The notes under the pieces are model-generated. The model saw nothing but the letters and a program-made list of their open reading frames with translations, searched no databases and was not told where the DNA came from. Positions 26,454 through 35,203 of a stretch of 64,000 nt of DNA are shown here, piece by piece; position 1 is the first letter of the stretch; each line of letters opens with the position of its first letter. This stretch comes from an uncultured Clostridia bacterium. GTDB lineage: Bacteria > Bacillota > Clostridia > Oscillospirales > Ruminococcaceae. The stretch is taken from positions 25,497-89,496 of the forward strand of contig CANRJB010000008.1 of assembly GCA_947630845.1 (NCBI GenBank). The letters are read 5' to 3'. The translations under genes were made by a program, and so were the position numbers.

Positions 26454-27233
26454 ATGCAGGAATTTGGCAAGGGAAGGGTTTTTCGCAATACCATCAGACG
26501 GGCTTTCAACCTGACGGAGGACACTGCTACGCATGAGGAGATCAGACAGCGCATCATCAGCTCCGGTCAGGTGACGGGGACGAATATGTGCATCCTCATC
26601 TGTGCGATCCTGATCGCATCGGTGGGACTGAATACAGGGTCAACGGCGGTTATCATCGGAGCAATGCTGATCTCTCCTTTGATGGGCAGCATTCTTGCCA
26701 TGGCGTACAACACGGCAGCGGCGGATTTTGCACGTTTCCGGCGAAACTGCTATGGTTTCATCATCCAGATCTTCATCAGCCTGATCGTATCCATCCTCTA
26801 TTTTCTGCTCTCTCCCATCAATGCGCCGACAAGTGAACTGCTCGCCCGGACGCAGCCGACACTCTATGATGTCATCATCGCAACAGCAGGCGGTTTTGCC
26901 GGCATCATCGGTAACACCCGGACGGATAAGGCGAACAATGTCGTACCCGGTGTCGCCATTGCGACTGCACTCATGCCGCCGGTCTGCACCTGCGGATATT
27001 CCATCGCACACGGAAACTGGCAGATGCTTGCCGGAGCAGCGTATTTGTTTCTTGTGAACTGCTATTTTATCTACATATCGGCTGTGCTGGTACTGGATGT
27101 TCTGAAGATCCCGAAGGTAAGCGCATTGTCTGAGCAGCAGTGGAAAAGGCTGCAAAAAATCATGATACGAAACACGATCGTCATGCTCCTGCCCAGCATC
27201 CTCTTCACCTATCTGATGCTGTCAGGCAGTTAA
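26454..27233 (+). CDS. DUF389 family membrane protein
   Basis: A 259-residue polytopic membrane protein. The family core is visible: LIASVGLNTGSTAVIIGAMLISPLMG, later DVIIATAGGFAGIIG and GVAIATALMPPVCTCGY, with about six hydrophobic segments. DUF389 proteins are widespread and of unknown transport or structural function. GAGGTGATACT precedes the ATG. It ends at a bidirectional terminator. Confidence 0.88.
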   Translation: MQEFGKGRVFRNTIRRAFNLTEDTATHEEIRQRIISSGQVTGTNMCILICAILIASVGLNTGSTAVIIGAMLISPLMGSILAMAYNTAAADFARFRRNCYGFIIQIFISLIVSILYFLLSPINAPTSELLARTQPTLYDVIIATAGGFAGIIGNTRTDKANNVVPGVAIATALMPPVCTCGYSIAHGNWQMLAGAAYLFLVNCYFIYISAVLVLDVLKIPKVSALSEQQWKRLQKIMIRNTIVMLLPSILFTYLMLSGS

Positions 27234-27263
27234 AAAATCCGCTCTGCGATGAGCGGATTTTTT
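27232..27263. terminator. Bidirectional rho-independent terminator
   Basis: AAAAAATCCGCTC pairs with GAGCGGATTTTTT between the convergent DUF389 and HAD genes. Confidence 0.92.
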
Positions 27264-27913
27264 CATAACAGCAGTCTTTTCCGAAGTGCATCGGGAGAAC
27301 TGAGGATCTCCGCTGCACCGTGTTCCTGTAGAAATGCTGCCGTCCGGAAGCCCCATGCCACACTGATGCAGCTCAGCCCTGCATTTTGTGCTGTCATGAT
27401 GTCCACATCGGAATCGCCGACATAGACCGCATCCTCCCGTGCGATCTGCAATTCTTCCAGTATCGCATAGACTGCATCCGGAGTAGGCTTTCTCGGTATA
27501 CCCTCACACTCCCCACGCACTACATCGAACAGTCCCGGAAACATGGCATCACACAGCGTATGTACCGCATGATCTGCCTTGTTGGACAGTACCGCCGTCA
27601 GGATGCCCTCCTTCCGCAATGCCCTGAGCAGCTCCGGAATGCCATCATAGGGGGCAGTATGTTCCGTGCAGTGGGCATCATAGTGTGCCCGGAAATCCCG
27701 ATGCACCTTGTCCTCTGCGGCAGCATCCGTCCCTTCCGGAACCGCTCTGTGGATGAGCATCCGGATGCCGTTGCCCACATAGGTGCGTACTTCTTCTATG
27801 GTATGTTCCGGATATCCATTTTTTACTAAAGCACTGTTGACCGAAATCTTCAGATCTTCTAATGTATCCAGTATCGTTCCGTCTAAATCAAAAATCACAA
27901 GTTTCTCTTTCAT
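27263..27913 (-). CDS. HAD family phosphatase (phosphoglycolate phosphatase-like)
   Basis: A 216-residue HAD hydrolase with motif I FDLDGTILDT (nucleophile first Asp), motif II VLSNK, motif III Lys in RKPTPD, and motif IV GDSDVD. The cap insert after motif I is of the Gph type. The start MKEKLVIF is placed by GGAGGGGC just upstream; a longer frame is rejected. The exact sugar-phosphate or nucleotide substrate cannot be told. Confidence 0.9.
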   Translation of the reverse strand: MKEKLVIFDLDGTILDTLEDLKISVNSALVKNGYPEHTIEEVRTYVGNGIRMLIHRAVPEGTDAAAEDKVHRDFRAHYDAHCTEHTAPYDGIPELLRALRKEGILTAVLSNKADHAVHTLCDAMFPGLFDVVRGECEGIPRKPTPDAVYAILEELQIAREDAVYVGDSDVDIMTAQNAGLSCISVAWGFRTAAFLQEHGAAEILSSPDALRKRLLL

Positions 27914-27996
27914 AAGCCCCTCCATGCACATTCTGCCGATCTTCTGTTCCCGGCAGCGGAAATATTTGTGGAATCGGATAAATCGTTTCCGGATGC

Positions 27997-28025
27997 TTGA
28001 CAATTTGTCAAGGTTGTGGTATAAT
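27997..28025 (+). promoter_or_regulatory. SigA-type promoter of the 28141 operon
   Basis: TTGACA at 27997-28002, 17-nt spacer ending TTGTGG, TATAAT at 28020-28025. It lies just upstream of the divergent HAD gene. Confidence 0.85.
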
Positions 28026-28140
28026 AATCGCAAGGAAATGTTGTTTCCATCATGCCCTATTCTATTATAACTCCAGTAAGAAAAAAAGTCAACTGTATAC
28101 CGGATCTTTGCCGGCGCAATGGAAAGGGGATCGAGTGCTT

Positions 28141-28659
28141 ATGAAGCATGAACTGGCTGCCCGGAGAACTGCCATGCTGCATCCGGGCGTAAAATATAAC
28201 AAGAACGAAATCATCACTGCCATCCGTCAGGAGGCTGAGCTGCTGCTTCAGGAAGGACGTCTTTCTGAGACGAGACAATATGTCCAGCATTCGGATATGT
28301 CGGTTTTTCAGCACTGCTGTCATGTAGCTTATCTCTGCTGCGTGCTGAGTGTACGGATGGGGTTGGATGTGAGCTACCGGGAACTGATCCGGGGGGCATT
28401 GCTGCATGATTATTTTCTCTATGACTGGCATCACACCCACGCTTTCAATTTCCGCCATGCTTTCGGACATTCGACTCTCGCCATGAAAAATGCACTGATG
28501 GACTATCCGCTGACAGAGAAGGAAATGCAGATCATACAACGCCATATGTGGCCGCTGACGGTCGTACCGCCCACCTGTAAGGAGGGATGGGTGATCGTGA
28601 TTGCGGATAAGATCTGCACGATACTCGAAGTGTTCCGGAAGGAGCGTGTGCGATTATGA
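28141..28659 (+). CDS. HD domain protein
   Basis: A 172-residue protein with His and Asp ligands typical of HD phosphohydrolases: FQHCCHVAYL, ALLHDYFLYDWH, FGHSTLAMKNA, IIQRHMWPLT and IADKICTILE. A GTG at 28135 is an alternative start that fits AAAGGGG slightly better. It overlaps the next membrane gene by 4 nt, an arrangement often seen for HD and CmpB-type proteins in Clostridia. Substrate unknown. Confidence 0.85.
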   Translation: MKHELAARRTAMLHPGVKYNKNEIITAIRQEAELLLQEGRLSETRQYVQHSDMSVFQHCCHVAYLCCVLSVRMGLDVSYRELIRGALLHDYFLYDWHHTHAFNFRHAFGHSTLAMKNALMDYPLTEKEMQIIQRHMWPLTVVPPTCKEGWVIVIADKICTILEVFRKERVRL

Positions 28660-29423
28660 AGGTGAATTTTGTAGAATTATCGGGTATGGAACTCGATTAT
28701 CTGTTTCTGAGCTTTATGCTGTACAGCTTTCTGGGATGGCTCTGGGAGACAACGATCGTTTCTCTCTGGGAGTCCGGGCATTTCCTGAACAGGGGGTCAC
28801 TGCTTGGTCCTTACTGCCCGGTCTATGGGGGCGGATGTGTGCTTGGCATCATCATGGCGCACAATATCCCGAATGCAGCGGTACAGTTTCTGGTATCGGC
28901 ATGTCTTTGCATTGCCTGTGAGTATCTCTGTGCATCCATTCTGGAGGACATTTTCCATGTCAAGCTCTGGGACTATTCGGGCATTGCCTTCAACATCAAG
29001 GGGCGTGTATGCCTGTTGGGATTCCTGTTTTTCGGCATTGCTACGACGGTCATCAGCCGTATTGCCGAACCGCTTGTAGTGGCATGGTTTGATACCATCC
29101 GCCCGGACATCATCAATGTGACAGCGATCCTGTTTGCCATTCTGCTGGCAGGAGATACGCTGCTGTCGGGCATTGCATTTTCACGTAAGAGCAGGCGGCT
29201 GTACCGCTTCTATGTCCGGTATCATGTGATGCTCAACCGGGAATGCCGCAGTCTGTCGCATTTTCTCCAGAGTAAGCTGCCTCGTCCGCTGCTGGCGTAT
29301 CTGATGCGCATGCAGGCAGCGATCCTTGCAACGAACCGCACCCTCAACGACCGTCACATGCAGCATCGTGAGGTGCTGGAGGAAAAAATAGGGGAAACCA
29401 TCGGACGTTTCCGGAAAAGCTGA
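28656..29423 (+). CDS. CmpB-type (PF06541) putative ABC transporter membrane protein
   Basis: A 255-residue polytopic protein. The family signature is in the first loop: FLGWLWETT, then FLNRGSLLGPYCPVYGGG. About five or six hydrophobic segments cover residues 10-175 and a basic, helical cytoplasmic tail follows (RKSRRLYRFYVRYH). Although called ABC-transporter type, no ATPase is nearby and transport is not shown. Translationally coupled to the HD gene. Confidence 0.85.
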   Translation: MKVNFVELSGMELDYLFLSFMLYSFLGWLWETTIVSLWESGHFLNRGSLLGPYCPVYGGGCVLGIIMAHNIPNAAVQFLVSACLCIACEYLCASILEDIFHVKLWDYSGIAFNIKGRVCLLGFLFFGIATTVISRIAEPLVVAWFDTIRPDIINVTAILFAILLAGDTLLSGIAFSRKSRRLYRFYVRYHVMLNRECRSLSHFLQSKLPRPLLAYLMRMQAAILATNRTLNDRHMQHREVLEEKIGETIGRFRKS

Positions 29424-29435
29424 TAAACCTGATTT

Positions 29436-29482
29436 TTCTGTCATCCTGACCCCGATAGGATGGCAGAAAATTGTCTGCGGCG
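29436..29482. repeat. Dispersed intergenic repeat, family A copy 2
   Basis: TTCTGTCATCCT-GACCCCGAT-AGGATGGCAGAA hairpin followed by ATTGTCTGCGGC, matching the copies at 14713 and 31165. Confidence 0.7.
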
Positions 29483-29527
29483 GCAATTGGCGCATGCGTA
29501 AAAACGGTTTGCCAAGACATCACATGA

Positions 29528-29556
29528 TTGACAAATCACACAAGCTGTGGTATAAT
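29528..29556 (+). promoter_or_regulatory. SigA-type promoter of hydG
   Basis: TTGACA at 29528-29533, 17-nt spacer ending CTGTGG, TATAAT at 29551-29556. An 80-nt leader of unknown role follows. Confidence 0.88.
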
Positions 29557-29644
29557 AGTGATACCGAGCCGGAAATGTATTGACGGCAAGGATTTTATTT
29601 ACTGACGCAGATCATTTGGAGATGCGGAAGAGGAGGAATTTTTT

Positions 29645-31060
29645 ATGTACGATCCGAAGTCACTTAAAGCGGAGGAATTTATTGACCATGCCGAAATCGA
29701 GGAGACTCTTGCATATGCCGATGCGCATAAGCATGACAGGGAACTGATCGGGCAGATCATCGAAAAGGCAAAGGAACTGAAAGGACTGTCCCACCGGGAA
29801 GCTTCTGTGCTGCTTGCATGTGAGGAGGATGACCTGAATGAGAAGGTCTGTCAGCTTGCAGAGCAGATCAAGTTGGATTTTTACGGCAATCGTATTGTGA
29901 TGTTTGCGCCGCTGTATCTGTCCAACTACTGTGTGAACGGATGCCTGTATTGTCCCTATCACGCAAAAAACAAGACCATCCCCCGCAAAAAGCTCACACA
30001 GGAAGAAGTGCGTGCCGAGGTCATTGCCTTACAGGACATGGGACACAAACGCCTTGCTATCGAAGCTGGTGAAGATCCGGTCAACAACCCCATCGAGTAC
30101 ATCCTTGAATGTATCAGAACCATCTACAGCATCCACCACAAGAACGGCGATATCCGCCGTGTGAATGTCAACATTGCGGCAACAACGGTTGAAAATTACC
30201 GTAAGCTCAAAGAAGCCGGCATCGGTACGTATATCCTGTTTCAGGAGACTTACCATAAGGAGAGCTATGAGCATCTGCATCCGACCGGTCCGAAACATAA
30301 TTATGCTTACCACACCGAAGCTATGGACAGGGCAATGGAAGGCGGTATTGATGATGTGGGTCTGGGTGTGCTATTCGGGCTGGAACTGTATCGCTATGAA
30401 TTTGCAGGGCTGTTGATGCATGCGGAACATCTGGAAGCAGTGCATGGCGTAGGTCCGCACACTATTTCTGTGCCGAGAGTAAAACATGCCGACGATATCG
30501 ACCCGGAGGCATTTGATAACTCCATTTCGGATGAGACATTCGAGAAGATCATTGCCTGCATCCGTGTGGCAGTGCCGTACACGGGGATGATCATTTCAAC
30601 CCGTGAAAGCGAGGAAGTCCGTGCGAAGGCATTACGGCTTGGAATCTCACAGATTTCCGGCGGTTCGAGGACATCGGTCGGCGGCTATACCGAGGAGGAA
30701 CGTCCGCATGATACAGAACAGTTTGATGTGTCCGACCAGAGAACGTTGGATGAAGTGGTGAACTGGCTGATGAAGGATGGCTTTATTCCGTCATTCTGCA
30801 CGGCTTGTTACCGTGAGGGCAGAACGGGCGATCGTTTTATGCAGCTCTGCAAATCCCGTCAGATCCTTAACTGCTGCCATCCGAATGCGCTTATGACCTT
30901 GCAGGAATATCTGGAGGACTATGCAGCACCGGAAACCAAGGAGATCGGCGAGAAACTCATTGCAGCAGAGCTAAAGAAGATCCCGAATGAAAAGGTACAA
31001 AACATTACGATCGAACGCCTTGCAAAAATCAAAAACGGAGAAAGAGATTTCAGATTCTGA
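29645..31060 (+). CDS. hydG: [FeFe]-hydrogenase maturation radical SAM tyrosine lyase HydG
   Basis: A 471-residue enzyme that splits tyrosine to make the CO and CN ligands of the H-cluster. The N-terminal radical SAM site is NYCVNGCLYCPYH (CX3CX2C) and the C-terminal auxiliary cluster site is in SFCTACYREGRTGDRFM, as in HydG and unlike ThiH. GGAGGAATTT precedes the ATG. Alone in its operon, 12 kb from hydEF. HydE, HydF and HydG together make a complete maturation set; the hydrogenase itself must lie outside the window. Confidence 0.96.
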   Translation: MYDPKSLKAEEFIDHAEIEETLAYADAHKHDRELIGQIIEKAKELKGLSHREASVLLACEEDDLNEKVCQLAEQIKLDFYGNRIVMFAPLYLSNYCVNGCLYCPYHAKNKTIPRKKLTQEEVRAEVIALQDMGHKRLAIEAGEDPVNNPIEYILECIRTIYSIHHKNGDIRRVNVNIAATTVENYRKLKEAGIGTYILFQETYHKESYEHLHPTGPKHNYAYHTEAMDRAMEGGIDDVGLGVLFGLELYRYEFAGLLMHAEHLEAVHGVGPHTISVPRVKHADDIDPEAFDNSISDETFEKIIACIRVAVPYTGMIISTRESEEVRAKALRLGISQISGGSRTSVGGYTEEERPHDTEQFDVSDQRTLDEVVNWLMKDGFIPSFCTACYREGRTGDRFMQLCKSRQILNCCHPNALMTLQEYLEDYAAPETKEIGEKLIAAELKKIPNEKVQNITIERLAKIKNGERDFRF

Positions 31061-31112
31061 CTCATTTCCTGTCATCTTACGGATAAAGTTTATGGGATCG
31101 TATATGAAAGTG

Positions 31113-31142
31113 AAAAGAGGAACGGCTTGCCATTCCTCTTTC
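31113..31142 (+). terminator. Hairpin after hydG
   Basis: AAAAGAGGAA pairs with TTCCTCTTT around a 10-nt loop, then a T-rich stretch. Confidence 0.7.
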
Positions 31143-31164
31143 TCATTTGGTCGGAATATCAATT

Positions 31165-31209
31165 TTCTGTCATCCTCCCCCGATAGGATGGCAGGGAATG
31201 CCTGCGGCG
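31165..31209. repeat. Dispersed intergenic repeat, family A copy 3
   Basis: TTCTGTCATCCT-CCCCCGAT-AGGATGGCAGGG followed by AATGCCTGCGGCG; same layout as copies 1 and 2. Confidence 0.7.
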
Positions 31210-31217
31210 TATCCATA

Positions 31218-31901
31218 TCAATACGGCGTTGTATCGTACTTTTCCTTTAGTTTTTGCAGTGCCTTTTTTTCGAGACGGGATACATAGGAACGGGAAATAC
31301 CCAGTTTTTTTGCCACCTCACGCTGTGTCAGGGGTACATTGCCGTACAGCCCATAACGATGTGTCAGGATCTCCAGCTCCCGTTCCTCCATACATTCTCC
31401 CAGAAAACGGTACAGCAGATCGGTGTGGATGGACAGATCCACCTGCTCTTCCAGATCCGTGCCGTCCTCTAAAGTATCCATGAGAGTGAGGGTATTTCCA
31501 TCCTTGTCGGTCATGGTGGGTTCATTCATGGAAATGTCAGACAGATGCTTTTTCTGCGCCCGGAAATACATCAGGACTTCATTTTCCACACACCTTGAAG
31601 CATAAGTAGAAAACCTTGCACCTTTCGTATGGTCAAATGTATCGACTGCCTTCATCAGCCCGAACGTCCCGATGGAGACAAGCTCTTCCTGATCTTCGGT
31701 GGAGCTGTGGTATTTTTTGACGATGTGCGCCACAAGGCGGAGATTGTGTTCAATGAGCCGATGCCGGGCGGCAGTATCCCCTCGTTCCATTTTCAGGAAA
31801 CATTCCCTCTCCTCTGCGGCAGACAGAGGTTTCGGAAATAAGCTGGGCGTATCGGCATGGAGAATGAACAGGATGATCCGGCTGAACAGTTCTGACAGCA
31901 T
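31218..31901 (-). CDS. sigK: Sporulation sigma factor SigK
   Basis: A 227-residue sigma-70 factor of the sporulation type, with an N-terminal pro-like hydrophobic stretch (LFSRIILFILHADT) ahead of FPKPLSAAEERECFL. Region 2 contains IEHNLRLVAHIVKKYH and FSTYASRCVENEVLMYFR, region 4 LTQREVAKKLGISRSYVSRLEKKALQKL. The frame is continuous, so it is not split by a skin-type element. It would direct late mother-cell gene expression. AGGAG precedes the ATG. Confidence 0.9.
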   Translation of the reverse strand: MLSELFSRIILFILHADTPSLFPKPLSAAEERECFLKMERGDTAARHRLIEHNLRLVAHIVKKYHSSTEDQEELVSIGTFGLMKAVDTFDHTKGARFSTYASRCVENEVLMYFRAQKKHLSDISMNEPTMTDKDGNTLTLMDTLEDGTDLEEQVDLSIHTDLLYRFLGECMEERELEILTHRYGLYGNVPLTQREVAKKLGISRSYVSRLEKKALQKLKEKYDTTPY

Positions 31902-31991
31902 GGCAGTACTCCTCTCTGAATGTTTGCTTCATAAAAGGATATGCCCGACATCCCGAAATCAGAACAATTGCACAAAAAGCATGTCCATATC

Positions 31992-32020
31992 TTGACAACA
32001 TGAACAGAACGTGGTATAAT
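31992..32020 (+). promoter_or_regulatory. SigA-type promoter of the ABC fusion gene
   Basis: TTGACA at 31992-31997, 17-nt spacer ending ACGTGG, TATAAT at 32015-32020. Confidence 0.88.
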
Positions 32021-32056
32021 AACTTTGTCATTAAAATAACAGAAAGGGGTTCTGAC

Positions 32057-35000
32057 ATGCTTGAATTAAAAGGTATCAAGAAAGATTATCTTGCCGGTGA
32101 AAATACAGTCCATGCTCTGAAAGGTATTGATCTGCAATTTCGATCCAGTGAATTTGTCTCCATCTTAGGACCTTCCGGCTGCGGCAAAACCACCATGCTC
32201 AACATCATCGGCGGTCTTGACCACTACACCGAGGGTGATCTCATCATCAACGGCAAATCCACAAAGCATTTCAAGGACAAGAACTGGGATACTTACCGGA
32301 ACCATTCCATCGGATTCGTATTCCAGAGCTATCATCTTATCCCCCACCAGACTGTACTCCAGAATGTTGAAATTGCCCTGACGCTGTCGGGTGTGAAGAA
32401 GTCAGAACGCCGGGAACGTGCCAAAAAAGCGTTGGAAGACGTGGGACTGGGCGGACAGCTCCACAAGCGTCCCTCCGAAATGTCCGGCGGACAGATGCAG
32501 CGTGTCGCCATTGCCCGTGCATTGGTCAACAATCCCGACATCATCCTTGCTGACGAACCGACCGGTGCGCTCGATACGGAAACATCCGTACAGGTAATGG
32601 AGATCCTGAAAGCCATCTCCAAAGACCGTCTCATTATCATGGTAACGCACAATCCGGAGCTTGCGGAGAAATATTCCTCCCGTATCATCCGGATGCTTGA
32701 CGGTGAGATCAAATCGGATTCCGCTCCCCTGACAGAGGAAGAAATTGCAAAGGAGAAAGAAGGAGATCAGGCTGCTGCCGATGCCAATGCCAAAAAGAAA
32801 AAGCCCTCCATGTCCTTCCCGACAGCATTCGGACTGTCACTGAAAAACCTCTTTACCAAGAAGGGGCGCACGCTGCTGACTTCGTTTGCCGGGAGCATCG
32901 GCATCATCGGCATAGCGTTGGTACTCTCCATTTCGCAGGGGTTTCAGACATATATTGATGCCGTACAGGAAGATACCCTTGCATCGTATCCGCTGACCAT
33001 CGAAGCTGCCACCATTGACCTGACCACCCTCATGCAGACCTTTCTCGGTGTACAGCAGGACAGTGTCACACATGGTAAGGATGAAGTCTATGAGAAGGAT
33101 GCCATGTATAACCTTGTGGAGGCTATGAATGATCTCGAAGCCGATACCAATGACCTCGAAGCCTTCAAAGTATACCTCGAAAAGGAATACGCCGATCCGG
33201 ACAGTAAGCTTTCCGGTGCTCTGTCGGGCATTCAGTATGCCTACCCCCTCGGACTGCTTGTGTATACGGAAAATGTAGACGGCACAATTATCCGTTCCGA
33301 TACACAGGAGCTGCTCAAAGACCTTGTGAGCGAATCCATTGACATGGATGTCTCAGCAATGGTAGAAATGCGTGACAGCATGTTTGGTATTTCCGAAAGC
33401 TCTACTGGCTCCGGACTGGGCAATGCTGTGCTGTGGCAGGAGATGCTGCCGGGGGATAACGGTGCTGCGGTGAGTGATCTGCTGAAAAAGCAATATGACG
33501 TACTCTATGGCGACTGGGCGGATGATTATGACGAGATCATGCTTGTTGTGGATGAAAACAACGAAATTGATGACATGACCCTCTATGCACTCGGACTTGA
33601 AACCAAAGATACGATGGATGCCATCATGGATGCCTCCGTCAACCATACCAAACTGGAAGAAAAGGATGCAAAGACATGGAGCTATGAGGAGATCTGCAAG
33701 ATGGAGTTTCGTGTCGTCCTCAATTCCGACTGCTATTCCTATGATGAACTGACCGATACTTACAGTGATCTGCGTGACACAGAACAGGGGATGAAGTATC
33801 TGTATGACAATGCCCTGCCCTTGAAAGTGACGGGCATTCTCCGCCCGAATGAAGATACCCAGTCCGCCATGCTCAACGGTTCGATCGCCTATACCTCCAA
33901 GCTGACAGAATATGTGGTGCAGGAGATGCAGAACTGTGATGCTTTGCAGGCACAGCTTGCCGATGAGGACAAGGACATCTTCACCGGACTGCCCTTCAAG
34001 GAAAGCAGCGACGACCTGACCGATGCACAGAAGGAAGAGGAATTCCGCAGCTATGTGGATGAACTGCCGAAGGCAATGAAGCAGGAGATGTACATCCGCA
34101 TGAAATCCATTCCGACTGAGGAAGAACTGCAAACCATGACATCCGATGCCCTCAAGGGCAAGTCACGGAAGGACATGGAGGATACCATGCTGCAAGCCCT
34201 CACGGAACAGATGAGCATGTCAGAAGATGAACTGAAAGATTATATCAAAAAAATGAATGACGACGACCTCAAAGAAGTCTATACCGAAATGGTCGAGCAG
34301 CAGGCAAAAATGCAGTATGCCGCACAGGTGCAGCAGCAGATGGCAGAAGTCCCTGCCGATCAGCTCATTCCCATGCTGGAGGAGGAGCTGAAACAGACAG
34401 ATGAAGCTCGGTTCGGTGTCTACTATGAAGAATTGCTTGAATTTTCGGATTCCACCTATGACGACAATCTGAAAAAACTTGGCAATGCTGATCTGGACAG
34501 CCCGTCTTCCATCAACCTCTATGCATCCTCCTTTGAGAACAAGGATGTGATCGAGGAGGTCATTGCCGACTATAACGAGACTGTTGAGGACATCAAACAG
34601 ATCAAGTACACGGACTACATCGGACTGATGATGAGCAGCATTACAACCATCATCAATGCCATCACCTATGTATTGATCGCATTTGTGGGCATTTCTCTGA
34701 TCGTGTCGTCCATTATGATCGGTGTCATCACGTTGATCTCTGTACAGGAACGGACGAAGGAGATCGGCATCCTGCGTGCCATCGGCGCATCCAAGCGTGA
34801 TGTATCGAGCATGTTCAATGCCGAAACGCTGATCATCGGCTTTACATCGGGACTGTTGGGTGTTCTGGTGACATATGCTCTGCTCATTCCCATCAACATC
34901 GTTATCCACGACCTGACGACCATCACGGCACTGAACGCAGTGCTGCCGGTTGTGGCTGCGGTTATCCTTGTTGCCATTAGTATGTTCCTGACGCTGATCG

Positions 35001-35065
35001 CCGGCATCATTCCATCCCGGAGTGCAGCAAAGAAAGATCCGGTTGTGGCACTCAGGACAGAATGA
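32057..35065 (+). CDS. ABC transporter ATPase-permease fusion (MacB/FtsX type) with a large extracytoplasmic domain
   Basis: A 1002-residue protein. Residues 1 to about 235 are an ATPase with Walker A GPSGCGKT (38-45), signature MSGGQMQR and Walker B IILADEPTGALD. A transmembrane helix follows near 280-305. Residues about 310-850 form a large acidic extracytoplasmic region, partly helical. Three C-terminal helices carry the FtsX core, with VQERTKEIGILRAIGASKRD. Such fusions resemble bacitracin/lipoprotein-type exporters of Firmicutes, but the substrate is unknown. ATG 32057 is chosen from AAAGGGG. Confidence 0.9.
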   Translation: MLELKGIKKDYLAGENTVHALKGIDLQFRSSEFVSILGPSGCGKTTMLNIIGGLDHYTEGDLIINGKSTKHFKDKNWDTYRNHSIGFVFQSYHLIPHQTVLQNVEIALTLSGVKKSERRERAKKALEDVGLGGQLHKRPSEMSGGQMQRVAIARALVNNPDIILADEPTGALDTETSVQVMEILKAISKDRLIIMVTHNPELAEKYSSRIIRMLDGEIKSDSAPLTEEEIAKEKEGDQAAADANAKKKKPSMSFPTAFGLSLKNLFTKKGRTLLTSFAGSIGIIGIALVLSISQGFQTYIDAVQEDTLASYPLTIEAATIDLTTLMQTFLGVQQDSVTHGKDEVYEKDAMYNLVEAMNDLEADTNDLEAFKVYLEKEYADPDSKLSGALSGIQYAYPLGLLVYTENVDGTIIRSDTQELLKDLVSESIDMDVSAMVEMRDSMFGISESSTGSGLGNAVLWQEMLPGDNGAAVSDLLKKQYDVLYGDWADDYDEIMLVVDENNEIDDMTLYALGLETKDTMDAIMDASVNHTKLEEKDAKTWSYEEICKMEFRVVLNSDCYSYDELTDTYSDLRDTEQGMKYLYDNALPLKVTGILRPNEDTQSAMLNGSIAYTSKLTEYVVQEMQNCDALQAQLADEDKDIFTGLPFKESSDDLTDAQKEEEFRSYVDELPKAMKQEMYIRMKSIPTEEELQTMTSDALKGKSRKDMEDTMLQALTEQMSMSEDELKDYIKKMNDDDLKEVYTEMVEQQAKMQYAAQVQQQMAEVPADQLIPMLEEELKQTDEARFGVYYEELLEFSDSTYDDNLKKLGNADLDSPSSINLYASSFENKDVIEEVIADYNETVEDIKQIKYTDYIGLMMSSITTIINAITYVLIAFVGISLIVSSIMIGVITLISVQERTKEIGILRAIGASKRDVSSMFNAETLIIGFTSGLLGVLVTYALLIPINIVIHDLTTITALNAVLPVVAAVILVAISMFLTLIAGIIPSRSAAKKDPVVALRTE

Positions 35066-35104
35066 TCTGTGGAGATCTGCACACTGATCCATCAGGTTTA
35101 TGAA

Positions 35105-35140
35105 CAATGCCCCCTTTGCCGTCAGGCATCGGGGGCATTG
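35105..35140. terminator. Bidirectional rho-independent terminator
   Basis: CAATGCCCCC pairs with GGGGGCATTG between the convergent ABC fusion and the P-type ATPase. Confidence 0.85.
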
Positions 35141-35203
35141 TGTTTGGAACATATCTATGCAGACAGAAACGATTCCCTGCCAGAAAATCCGGCATGTGTA
35201 TGA